From CAJXVY01 sp031580995 (GTDB taxonomy: Bacteria; Actinomycetota; Actinomycetes; Actinomycetales; Microbacteriaceae), in the NCBI GenBank assembly GCA_031580995.1, contig JAVLCC010000025.1, forward strand, positions 1-5,758: DNA of 5,758 nucleotides, read 5' to 3'. A program made the position numbers and the translations under genes. This document shows positions 1-5,758 of this stretch, in pieces. The notes below the pieces were generated by a model. The model saw nothing but the letters and a program-made list of their open reading frames with translations, was not told the DNA's origin and did not search any database. Within the stretch, counting starts at the first letter, position 1; each line of letters opens with the position of its first letter.

Positions 1-2081
1 GCAGTCAAATCCAGCCCATCTCGCTCCATCAGTTCTCCAAGCCAGATCCTCGCACCGTTACCAAATCTGAGACTGCTTTCAACCAATGCTTGGGCCAAAC
101 CACCTTCAGAGACATCATGAGCACTTGCAACCATTCCTTGGATGTTTGCTCCGTGAATCAAATCAGCCAGTTCCATTTCCTTTTGGAAATCAACCTCTGG
201 TGGTTTCCCACCCAAATGCCCGTGAATGACCTCAGCCCAGGCTGAGCCATCTAGTTCATCTTTGGTTGTGCCAAGTAGATAGATGTTATGTCCGGTGTCT
301 TGCCAGCCAGAGGGAATCCTTCTGGCGACATCATCGATAACACCCATGACACCAACAACAGGTGTTGGATAAATGGCTACATCACCTGTTTGGTTATAAA
401 AACTTACATTGCCACCTGTGACGGGAATGCCTGCTTCCATGCAGGCATCTGCCAGACCTTCGGTGGCGCGTTTAAATTGCCACATCACCTCTGGGTTTTC
501 AGGAGAGCCAAAGTTCAAACAGTTTGTAACAGCCCTTGGCTTGGCTCCGGTCATTGCCACGTTTCTATAAGCCTCGGCCAAAGCAAGCTTGGCGCCGTTA
601 TAGGGATCAAGCTGGCAGTATTTGCCATTGGCATCAGTTGCCATGGTGATGCCAAGACCTGATTCCTCATTGACTCTCACCATGCCTCCGTCATCGGGCA
701 TTGACAATGCAGTGTTACCAAGCACGTAGCGGTCATACTGCGAGGTGATCCAAGACTTATCTGCTTGGTTAGGACTTGAGGCGATTTCAATGATCTGACT
801 TGCAATCTCGCTTGGGTCAGTTGCCCTTGGGAGATCTTTGGTTGAATCAGCGTTTAGCTTGTCAATCCAAGTTGGGTATTCAACGGGACGTTCATAGACA
901 GGGCTGTCAATAGCGACTGTTTTTGGTGGGACATTGACGATTTCCTCATCGTCCCATTTGATGACAAGTTTTTCATCGGAGAGTACTTTTCCAAGGATTG
1001 AATACTCAACTTCCCATTTATTCATGATCTCTTCAAAGCGCTTGAGGTTTTTCTTGTTGACGATTGCCATCATCCGCTCTTGGGATTCACTCATCAGAAT
1101 TTCTTCTGGTGTTAGAGACTCGTCTCTGAGTAATACATTTCTCAATTGAATCTCCATGCCACGGTCACCGTTGGCTGCCAATTCACTTGTTGCACAAGAA
1201 ATACCTGCACCACCTAAATCCTGAATACCTGCAATCACATCGTTTTCATATAACTCCATGCAGGCTTCAATCAAAACCTTTTCAGCGAATGGGTCACCGA
1301 CCTGCACCGCAGGTCTTCTCGATGGACCTTCATCATCGAATGTTTCACTTGCTAGAACACTCACCCCACCAATGCCATCAGCACCAGTTCTTGCACCAAA
1401 GAGAATCACTAGGTCTCCGGGGTTAGTGGCCTTGGCTAGCTTTAGATCTTCGTGTTTGAGAACACCAACTGCTAGAGCGTTCACCAAAGGATTGCCTTGG
1501 TATCTTGCATCAAAGACAGTCTCGCCACCAATGTTTGGTAATCCCAGGCTGTTGCCGTAATTGCTGATTCCATCAACAACACCGTGAACGACTCGTGCTG
1601 TGTCGGGGTGATTGACATCACCAAAACGTAATTGATCCATCACGGCAACTGGTCTTGCTCCCATGGACAAAATGTCACGGACGATGCCTCCGACACCTGT
1701 TGCTGCTCCCTGGAAGGGTTCGATGTAACTTGGGTGGTTATGGCTTTCAACTTTGAAGGTGACTGCAAGACCTTCGCCAACATCGACAACACCTGCGTTT
1801 TCACCCATGCCAACCATTAGGTGTTTTTTCATCTCTTCGGTGACCTTTTGGCCAAATTGTCTGAGGTAGATCTTTGATGATTTATAGCTGCAGTGCTCAC
1901 TCCACATCACCGAATACATCGCAAGCTCGCTGCTGGTGGGGCGACGACTTAGAATCTCGTTGATTGACTGATACTCATCTTGCTTGAGCCCAAGCTCAGC
2001 CCAGGGCTGGTCTTTTTCATTTGACTTGGCATCCTTGGTGGTGTCAACGCCTGAGGGGATTACGGTTTTCTTTTTGAACAT
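1..2081 (-). CDS. purL: PurL, phosphoribosylformylglycinamidine synthase large (synthetase) subunit, 3' end outside window
   Basis: PurL is the synthetase subunit of FGAM synthase. In the cytoplasm it converts formylglycinamide ribonucleotide, ATP and PurQ-derived ammonia to FGAM. The reading frame is open from the ATG at 2081-2079 to the left edge, giving 693 complete codons. Seen in the translation are WSEHCSYKSSK (residues 60-70, with the conserved His63), ESHNHPS (112-118), the GAATGVGGIVRDI block just after it, a VTGGNVSFYNQT block in the second half, and AHDVSEGGLAQA near the edge. No frameshift was found in the parts I translated. Actinobacterial small-type PurL proteins are about 750 residues long, so roughly the last 60-70 residues are missing. 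The ATG shares one base with the purQ stop (TGATG), and an AGGTGG ribosome-binding site lies at 2094-2089. Identity is near certain; no activity defect is visible. Confidence 0.97.
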   Translation of the reverse strand, partial: MFKKKTVIPSGVDTTKDAKSNEKDQPWAELGLKQDEYQSINEILSRRPTSSELAMYSVMWSEHCSYKSSKIYLRQFGQKVTEEMKKHLMVGMGENAGVVDVGEGLAVTFKVESHNHPSYIEPFQGAATGVGGIVRDILSMGARPVAVMDQLRFGDVNHPDTARVVHGVVDGISNYGNSLGLPNIGGETVFDARYQGNPLVNALAVGVLKHEDLKLAKATNPGDLVILFGARTGADGIGGVSVLASETFDDEGPSRRPAVQVGDPFAEKVLIEACMELYENDVIAGIQDLGGAGISCATSELAANGDRGMEIQLRNVLLRDESLTPEEILMSESQERMMAIVNKKNLKRFEEIMNKWEVEYSILGKVLSDEKLVIKWDDEEIVNVPPKTVAIDSPVYERPVEYPTWIDKLNADSTKDLPRATDPSEIASQIIEIASSPNQADKSWITSQYDRYVLGNTALSMPDDGGMVRVNEESGLGITMATDANGKYCQLDPYNGAKLALAEAYRNVAMTGAKPRAVTNCLNFGSPENPEVMWQFKRATEGLADACMEAGIPVTGGNVSFYNQTGDVAIYPTPVVGVMGVIDDVARRIPSGWQDTGHNIYLLGTTKDELDGSAWAEVIHGHLGGKPPEVDFQKEMELADLIHGANIQGMVASAHDVSEGGLAQALVESSLRFGNGARIWLGELMERDGLDLT

Positions 2082-2773
2082 CAGCCAACCACCTGACCAA
2101 TCACACTTTGGAAAAACCTAAGTCCATCGATGCCGCTTCGGGTTGCAACTGGGGTGTCGGGACCGAAGCCTGGCTCAACTGCGTGTTCTGGGTGGGGCAT
2201 AAGACCAACAATGTTGCCTGCGGAATTTGTAAGCCCAGCAATTTCATTCATTGAGCCATTTGGATTCACATCCAAATACCTAAAAGCAATCAGGTCTTCG
2301 CCCTCGAGGTATTTCAATGTTTCTTCATCAGCGATATAACCACCCTCACCGTTTTTGAGCGGAATGGTGATCTCTTCGTTTTGTTCAAACATGCCAGTCC
2401 AGCGGGTGTTGTTATTTTCAACTCGAAGTCTTTGATCCCTGCAAACAAAATGCTGTTTCTCGTTGCGGATCAATCCGCCAGGCAACAGATGCGCCTCGAC
2501 TAAAACCTGGAAGCCATTGCAGATGCCTAAAACAGGCAAACCCTTTTCGGCTTTTTTGATGACCTCTTTAGTCGCTGGTGCTTGAGCGGCAATTGCTCCG
2601 CAACGCAAGTAGTCGCCATAACTGAATCCTCCGGGGAGAACAACAGCGTCAATGTTTTTTAGGTCATCGCTTGCATGCCATAACGGAACAGGAGTCCCGC
2701 CTGCTAATTTGATTGCCCTTTGGGCGTCTCTGTCATCTAAAGATCCCGGATAGGTGATAACTCCTATTTTCAA
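2081..2773 (-). CDS. purQ: PurQ, glutamine amidotransferase subunit of FGAM synthase
   Basis: PurQ is the class I glutaminase of FGAM synthase. It hydrolyses glutamine and passes ammonia to PurL. The 230-residue protein has the normal family length. The nucleophile is Cys85 in the GICNGFQ elbow, and His194 and Glu196 in PHPEHA complete the catalytic triad. The GGFSYGDYLRCGA block (about 48-60) and the N-terminal GVITYPGSLDDRDA segment are typical of the family. The start is a TTG at 2773-2771. It gives the expected N-terminus and lies 4 nt after a GAGGAAG ribosome-binding site (2784-2778). The TTG overlaps the purS stop as TTGA, and the purQ stop overlaps the purL ATG by one base, so coupled translation is likely. 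No catalytic residue is missing. Confidence 0.97.
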   Translation of the reverse strand: MKIGVITYPGSLDDRDAQRAIKLAGGTPVPLWHASDDLKNIDAVVLPGGFSYGDYLRCGAIAAQAPATKEVIKKAEKGLPVLGICNGFQVLVEAHLLPGGLIRNEKQHFVCRDQRLRVENNNTRWTGMFEQNEEITIPLKNGEGGYIADEETLKYLEGEDLIAFRYLDVNPNGSMNEIAGLTNSAGNIVGLMPHPEHAVEPGFGPDTPVATRSGIDGLRFFQSVIGQVVG

Positions 2774-3021
2774 TTTTCTTCCTCGATGAAAACAGCAACA
2801 ACATCTTCGATGACTGAGTTGGATAAAAAGTCTCTTGCCAATTCTTTTGCTTTTTCTAAATCTTTTTCAGTTGGTTGGTTTTTGTAATGAAGCTCAATGC
2901 GCTTGCCAATGCGAGTGGTTTCGATATCGTTGCCTGCGCGCTTGAGCGCATTGGCAACCGCTTTTCCCTGCGGATCTAGAAGATCCTGTTTTGGCATGAT
3001 TTCAACAATTATTTTTGGCAA
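2770..3021 (-). CDS. purS: PurS, small bridging subunit of FGAM synthase
   Basis: PurS is the small structural subunit that lets PurQ dock on PurL and supports ammonia transfer. The 83-residue protein matches the usual length of about 80-85 residues. It shows MPKIIVEIMPKQDLLDPQGKA at the N-terminus, a RIGKRIEL strand, and the C-terminal LSNSVIEDV block. The frame extends upstream to another TTG at 3036, which would add five residues (MRGAS). I prefer the TTG at 3021-3019 because GAGGGG (3034-3029) is then spaced 7 nt upstream and the N-terminus aligns with known actinobacterial PurS proteins, which begin directly before the first beta strand. PurS ends in TGA, overlapping purQ by four bases. 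The gene is first in the purSQL cluster, 77 bp downstream of a sensor kinase gene. Function is secure; the exact start is likely but not certain. Confidence 0.93.
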   Translation of the reverse strand: MPKIIVEIMPKQDLLDPQGKAVANALKRAGNDIETTRIGKRIELHYKNQPTEKDLEKAKELARDFLSNSVIEDVVAVFIEEEN

Positions 3022-3028
3022 GCTGGCG

Positions 3029-3034
3029 CCCCTC
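3029..3034 (-). promoter_or_regulatory. Ribosome-binding site that decides the purS start
   Basis: On the minus strand this reads GAGGGG, with 7 nt to the TTG at 3021. If the upstream TTG at 3036 were used, this purine tract would lie inside the coding sequence, and that TTG has no comparable purine tract in front of it. The site therefore favours the shorter 83-residue PurS. Confidence 0.7.
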
Positions 3035-3063
3035 AAAGATTTACTGACTTCAGTTTAGTCTTT
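3035..3063 (-). other. Compound inverted repeat directly before the purS ribosome-binding site
   Basis: Read on the plus strand, an inner perfect dyad ACTGA-ct-TCAGT (3043-3054) is flanked by an outer pair AAAGA (3035-3039) and TCTTT (3059-3063), separated by short unpaired stretches of 3 and 4 nt. The element fills the space immediately upstream of the GAGGGG site. As RNA it would form only a weak two-part stem, and neither a GC-rich stem nor a terminal U-run is present, so it is not a normal terminator. It could be an operator or a weak leader structure for purSQL, or chance. Only the symmetry is directly seen. Confidence 0.35.
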
Positions 3064-3098
3064 GCAGTTTGAAAGCTCGTTGATAGATGCTGATTTTG

Positions 3099-4754
3099 CT
3101 ACAGCAACACAACCAATCGAGAACCCCCGCCGTCAGCAGCTTCAAATTTCCATCTCCCCAAACTTGCAGTTTCAAACAAGGATGTCCCCAATCCTGGCTT
3201 TCCCTCCCTTGGGCCAAAGCCATCATCTATTACCGACAGGAAAATGTTTTCACCTGTTTCGGAGATCTGGATTTTGATGTTTTCAGCATGACCGTGACGG
3301 ACAGCATTTGAGATTGCCTCTTCCAGGATTTGCTGGAGTTTTTTGATGAGTGTTTTGGGGACTGCGGTGCTAATGGTGGCTTGAATTTCAACAAAGCCAT
3401 CCCAGCGATTTTTTATCTCTGCAAGCTCAGCTTCAATGCTGGTTTTATTCGACTTCAGAAAAGACTCAGAGTTTGATTCCAAAATCCCTTCCAGCACATC
3501 TAGTTCCTGGGCTATCTCTTGTTTGCTGAGATCTGTTTTTTCTAGTCTCAGAGAAGATGCCAAGACTTGGTTTTGAACTGTCGAATGCAGGTGGTCGGCC
3601 AATTCCCTGGAATTGATCCGACCAATGATTTCTCTGACGCTTTCATCCAGAGCACCGTCCTGGTTTAGTTTTGTCAGCTCCTCATCCACGGTTTTTGAAT
3701 TATCAAAGATTGCCTTGAACGCTGCCACCGCCAAAGTGTTCATAAGTTGCCAGGAGAAATAAACCAAGAAGTGGGTGATTGCAATCGAGAAAAAGGGTTC
3801 CCCGGCTAAAACGATTGATACATAAAAGCCAACAATGCTACTTACTATTACCACCAGGGCAAATAACCAGATGCCACTGGTTACCGTCCTTACTTCAATT
3901 TTGGAAGCGACCAGGTAAAAAACAAAAACAGTCACCCCAACAATGATTGTCCTGGAAACAGCTGATGCAAACGGTTCTCTAAAGACATTGAATAGAAAAA
4001 CCCCGAAAGCGGTCAGAAGTGTTGAGCTGACAGGGTTGAAGGGGCTGTTTAGTAATGCGTAGCCGAGTAATTCTCTGGAGGTGTAATTGGGAAAGCGCGC
4101 ACTTTGTTTTCTCCAAAGTTTGTGGCTTTGCGGCCTGATGACCTTTTCAACCAGTGTCCTTAGTCCTTCACTGGCCTCTTTAGCTGAGTTAGAAGAGCGT
4201 ACTTTCTGGATGCCAGCTGAGATTTTTCCCAAATCAGCCTCGTCGAAATAATCCTTTTGTTTATCCAATTCCTGCTGCACAAGTGATCCAACCAAGCTGT
4301 CTCTTCTGGCTTGGTATTGAATTCGGTTGTATTCAGAAAGAGGCACAACCAAAACAAGTGTCAGTGTCGCCAGACCAACCGGCAGAGATCTTTGAAGTGC
4401 TGAGAATAAAGATGGCTCGATTAGATCAAACCAAACAAATAACCCCTCACTTGATAAAGACTTGACAACCCCAAGACCAAAACCGAAAAACACCACCCAG
4501 AAAATGTTTATTGGTTTTCGGTCACGGTTTCTGAAAAGAACTTTGTCAAAGATAAACGACCAACCAAATATGGTGGCAGTTGAAACAACTGCCACCAACA
4601 AAACCGTTGGGGTTTGCTCGGGGGTGAGCAGGTTGGCATTGATCAACACCGAGAAGATAAGCACAAACGGTGTCGCTATTAGATAAAGCCCCCAGTCAAT
4701 CAGCAGTGGCCCGCCAATTGTCTCCAGGGCTTGTTTGCGACTAAGCCTGCTCAA
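3099..4754 (-). CDS. Polytopic membrane sensor histidine kinase, LuxR/NarL-partner type
   Basis: This is a membrane sensor kinase that probably autophosphorylates on histidine and passes phosphate to the adjacent response regulator. Using the TTG at 4754-4752 it has 551 residues. Predicted membrane segments lie near 19-39, 50-69, 82-101 and 122-140. A charged, probably helical cytoplasmic region (about 141-240) follows, including EKVIRPQSHKLW at 203-214, and then segments near 243-259, 265-285, 293-315 and 322-348. The dimerisation/phosphoacceptor region contains LADHLHSTVQNQ, with His390 the likely phosphate acceptor. The ATPase domain has EEAISNAVRHG (Asn483, N box), DDGFG (511-514 region) and GLGTS (521 onward), and ends at GGGSRLVVLL. 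The usual HD pair of HisKA_3 kinases is HS here. No extracytoplasmic sensor domain is visible, so the signal is probably sensed within or near the membrane. An upstream TTG at 4868 would add 38 residues but would overlap the regulator by 128 bp, and those residues look like out-of-frame sequence. The chosen TTG has only a weak GGA upstream. Signal and targets are unknown. Confidence 0.88.
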   Translation of the reverse strand: MSRLSRKQALETIGGPLLIDWGLYLIATPFVLIFSVLINANLLTPEQTPTVLLVAVVSTATIFGWSFIFDKVLFRNRDRKPINIFWVVFFGFGLGVVKSLSSEGLFVWFDLIEPSLFSALQRSLPVGLATLTLVLVVPLSEYNRIQYQARRDSLVGSLVQQELDKQKDYFDEADLGKISAGIQKVRSSNSAKEASEGLRTLVEKVIRPQSHKLWRKQSARFPNYTSRELLGYALLNSPFNPVSSTLLTAFGVFLFNVFREPFASAVSRTIIVGVTVFVFYLVASKIEVRTVTSGIWLFALVVIVSSIVGFYVSIVLAGEPFFSIAITHFLVYFSWQLMNTLAVAAFKAIFDNSKTVDEELTKLNQDGALDESVREIIGRINSRELADHLHSTVQNQVLASSLRLEKTDLSKQEIAQELDVLEGILESNSESFLKSNKTSIEAELAEIKNRWDGFVEIQATISTAVPKTLIKKLQQILEEAISNAVRHGHAENIKIQISETGENIFLSVIDDGFGPREGKPGLGTSLFETASLGRWKFEAADGGGSRLVVLL

Positions 4755-5376
4755 GGTATTCCGAGCTGACTGATTTGAAAAACACCTTGGCGATATGGAC
4801 TCTTTGGTTTTTTGCAAGATCCTTATCAAGCCCAAGGCTCTTTGCCAATCTGGCGATTGAGTTTTCAACGCTGCCCGGTGTGATGTGTCTTAGCTTTGCA
4901 ATCTCGGCGTTTGAATAACCAAGGGCCACCAGGCGAATTGTTTCAATTTGAGTATCGGTGAATTTTCCAAAAACGGTTTCTCCCTCATGTTTTGATGTCT
5001 TACCGATGGCTGCTTGGTAAAGAGCTTTTTTGAGCAAACTCAAATCAGGGACATTTTTCTTGACCAGATAAATTGCTCCAGCGGGGATTGCAGAGCCGGG
5101 GGCTAAAAGCCTGGGGTCATCAAAGCTTGTTAGAAAAACGATGCCTAATTTAGGGTTTATTTTTCTTAGTTGCTGAGCTACATCGATTCCGTTGGGTCCC
5201 TTCCCTAAATGCAAATCCAGAAGCGCGACATTTATGAGTTTTTCTTGGGCAAGGGTTATAGCTTCGGATGCAGTTGAGGCAGCAAAAGCAATTTCAATTC
5301 CATCTTCATCCAGCGACTTAGACAAAATGGCGCGCGTGAAGTTGTCATCCTCGACTACTGCAACTTGCATGCTCAT
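4741..5376 (-). CDS. NarL/LuxR-family response regulator
   Basis: This is a cytoplasmic DNA-binding transcription regulator, probably activated by phosphorylation from the neighbouring kinase. The 211-residue length fits the NarL family. The receiver domain spans about 3-120: the acidic cluster Glu9-Asp10-Asp11, the phosphoacceptor Asp54 in ALLDLHLG, the switch Thr83 in VFLTS and Lys106 in YLVKK are all in place. The LuxR-type helix-turn-helix occupies about 137-200, with LVALGYSNAEIA and the recognition segment ITPGSVENSIARLAKSLGL. The receiver lacks no key residue, so phospho-control is plausible. The ATG at 5376 is not preceded by a clear Shine-Dalgarno sequence and may be leaderless; a second ATG at 5370 (Met3) is an alternative start. 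The gene overlaps the kinase start by 14 bp and is divergent from a secreted-protein gene, which is a natural candidate target. Its other targets cannot be told from the sequence. Confidence 0.94.
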   Translation of the reverse strand: MSMQVAVVEDDNFTRAILSKSLDEDGIEIAFAASTASEAITLAQEKLINVALLDLHLGKGPNGIDVAQQLRKINPKLGIVFLTSFDDPRLLAPGSAIPAGAIYLVKKNVPDLSLLKKALYQAAIGKTSKHEGETVFGKFTDTQIETIRLVALGYSNAEIAKLRHITPGSVENSIARLAKSLGLDKDLAKNQRVHIAKVFFKSVSSEYLEQA

Positions 5377-5382
5377 TGAATA

Positions 5383-5411
5383 ATTATCTATGTTTTCTCA
5401 ACACATTCACT
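5383..5411 (-). promoter_or_regulatory. Possible leaderless promoter of the response-regulator gene
   Basis: On the minus strand GATAAT (5388-5383) matches five of six positions of the TATAAT -10 consensus and ends 6 nt before the ATG at 5376, so transcription could start at or next to the start codon. A weak -35 candidate, AGTGAA (5411-5406), is 17 nt upstream. No Shine-Dalgarno sequence is seen before the ATG, which agrees with a leaderless message, a common arrangement in Actinobacteria. The region is A/T rich, so chance matches are likely. Confidence 0.4.
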
Positions 5412-5428
5412 TTTTCATAATTGAAAAA
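5411..5428. promoter_or_regulatory. A/T-rich perfect dyad, candidate operator in the divergent intergenic region
   Basis: The sequence is TTTTTCA, a 4-nt spacer (taat), then TGAAAAA: a perfect inverted repeat with 7-bp arms. It begins 35 bp upstream of the regulator start codon, at the expected -35 region of that gene. It also contains CATAAT (5416-5421), a five-of-six match to a plus-strand -10 box that could serve the secreted-protein gene. LuxR/NarL-type regulators often bind inverted half-sites, so autoregulation or co-regulation of both divergent genes is possible. Symmetry is seen; the binding role is inferred, and A/T-rich spacers can produce such dyads by chance. Confidence 0.45.
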
Positions 5429-5472
5429 ACAATCAAATGAGGGGTCTCCACATCAGTTTTAGGACAATTTGC

Positions 5473-5497
5473 CCTCCTCCGCTTGTATGCGAGGAGG
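5473..5497 (+). other. Hairpin in the probable leader of the secreted-protein gene
   Basis: CCTCCTC (5473-5479) pairs perfectly with GAGGAGG (5491-5497). An inner GC/GC pair (5481-5482 with 5489-5490), with one bulged C, closes a 6-nt loop TTGTAT. The stem is far more GC rich than the surrounding spacer. It is not followed by a T-run on either strand, so it is not an ordinary terminator. If transcription starts near 5428, the hairpin lies in the 5' leader about 50 nt before the start codon at 5549. One arm resembles a Shine-Dalgarno sequence and the other an anti-Shine-Dalgarno sequence, so a role in translation or mRNA stability is possible. No known riboswitch family was recognised. Confidence 0.5.
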
Positions 5498-5534
5498 CGA
5501 TGGTTATTACTAGAACTCAAACGTTTCAAAAACC

Positions 5535-5542
5535 GGGGAAGG
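5535..5542 (+). promoter_or_regulatory. Ribosome-binding site of the secreted-protein gene
   Basis: GGGGAAGG ends 6 nt before the ATG at 5549. This spacing and purine content support 5549 as the start. It argues against an overlapping frame whose ATG at 5500 follows the GAGGAGG hairpin arm by only 2 nt. Confidence 0.65.
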
Positions 5543-5548
5543 CCCAAA

Positions 5549-5758
5549 ATGAATGTTCAAAAACTCAAAGGTGGCATGATTGCCGGCTTTGCAATGACGG
5601 GGTTAGTGGCATCACTTGGCCTCGGGTCAGGATTAGCTGCAGTGGCGAATGTGGAAAGCGAAACATCTGATGCCCCAGCGTCAACTGTAGAAACAGCGGA
5701 AAACTGTGTTTGGTACATGACTGGGGCTCCAACAAGGCTTGCTCTCAAACCTGCGGAT
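5549..5758 (+). CDS. Secreted or surface protein with N-terminal signal peptide, 3' end outside window
   Basis: Seventy codons are visible and the frame is open to the right edge. The N-terminus has a short basic part (MNVQKLKGG), a hydrophobic core (about residues 10-30) and an AVA motif at 31-33, so signal peptidase I cleavage after Ala33 is likely. No lipobox cysteine is present at that point. The start of the mature chain is rich in Glu, Ser, Thr and Ala (about 34-51), like a surface linker, and is followed by ENCVWYMTGAPTRLALKPAD, which I cannot assign to a family. One cysteine (Cys53) is visible. The gene is transcribed away from the two-component system across a 172-bp spacer, which makes it a candidate target or signal-related partner. 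Its function is unknown, and the total length cannot be judged from this fragment. Confidence 0.8.
   Translation, partial: MNVQKLKGGMIAGFAMTGLVASLGLGSGLAAVANVESETSDAPASTVETAENCVWYMTGAPTRLALKPAD

Noticed and set aside
288..1820. Several plus-strand open frames of about 60-125 codons (288-662, 934-1149, 1187-1426, 1258-1560, 1632-1820).
   Set aside because: All lie antisense to purL, which is confirmed by family motifs. Their translations look like out-of-frame sequence and none has a recognisable domain.
3022..3036. PurS starting at the TTG at 3036 (five extra residues).
   Set aside because: It would place the GAGGGG ribosome-binding site inside the gene, and PurS homologues do not have this extension.
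4160..4686. Open frames within the kinase gene in other frames (4160-4357 minus, 4283-4465 plus, 4462-4686 plus).
   Set aside because: They are shadows of the kinase frame, which is continuous and carries membrane segments and kinase motifs.
4755..4868. A 38-residue N-terminal extension of the kinase from a TTG at 4868.
   Set aside because: It would overlap the regulator gene by 128 bp, including its DNA-binding domain. The extra residues have no membrane or domain character, and the shorter TTG start at 4754 fits better.
5473..5497. The hairpin as a transcription terminator.
   Set aside because: No T-run follows it on either strand, and no gene ends toward it; both neighbouring genes start from this spacer.
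5437..5670. A plus-strand open frame overlapping the secreted-protein gene, with internal ATG at 5500 after GAGGAGG.
   Set aside because: The spacing of 2 nt is too short for a normal site, and the translation has no signal or domain. The frame starting at 5549 has a good ribosome-binding site and a clear signal peptide.
1..5758. CRISPR array, tRNA or rRNA gene, insertion sequence or phage module.
   Set aside because: No spaced direct repeats, tRNA-like cloverleaf, rRNA segment, transposase or phage protein was recognised. The window is filled by ordinary chromosomal genes with short spacers.

Overview
The window looks like a piece of a low-to-moderate G+C actinobacterial chromosome. PurS, PurQ and PurL all have the actinobacterial look: PurL carries the MWSEHCSYKSSK and ESHNHPS blocks and PurS carries MPK..LLDPQGKAV. 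Tight gene packing, overlapping genes and frequent TTG starts suggest a compact, perhaps streamlined lineage. A freshwater or marine Microbacteriaceae relative is my guess, but rank below phylum is inference.

Layout: five of the six genes lie on the minus strand and read from right to left. They are a NarL/LuxR-type response regulator (5376-4741), a polytopic sensor histidine kinase (4754-3099), and then purS (3021-2770), purQ (2773-2081) and purL (2081 to beyond base 1). Base 5377 starts a 172-bp divergent intergenic region. On its far side a plus-strand gene for a secreted or surface protein starts at 5549 and runs off the right edge.

PurS, PurQ and PurL form the formylglycinamidine ribonucleotide (FGAM) synthase complex, the fourth step of de novo purine synthesis. 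PurQ releases ammonia from glutamine, PurS bridges the complex, and PurL performs the ATP-dependent amidation. The genes overlap by 4 and 1 bases, so translational coupling is likely.

The two-component genes overlap by about 14 bases and almost certainly act as a pair. The kinase has eight predicted membrane segments in two groups of four, separated by a cytoplasmic stretch of about 100 residues, and a non-canonical phosphoacceptor motif. It sits only 77 bp upstream of purS in the same direction, with no recognisable terminator between them, so transcription may read through into the purine genes.

The most interesting non-coding region is the divergent spacer. It holds an A/T-rich perfect dyad (7-bp arms) placed where it could overlap promoters in both directions, and a C-rich/G-rich hairpin in the probable leader of the secreted-protein gene. 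No RNA gene, CRISPR array, insertion sequence or phage gene was recognised. I did not find a clearly new biological system. The best candidates for a second look are the unusual kinase, its divergent secreted-protein neighbour, and the dyads before the response-regulator gene and purS.
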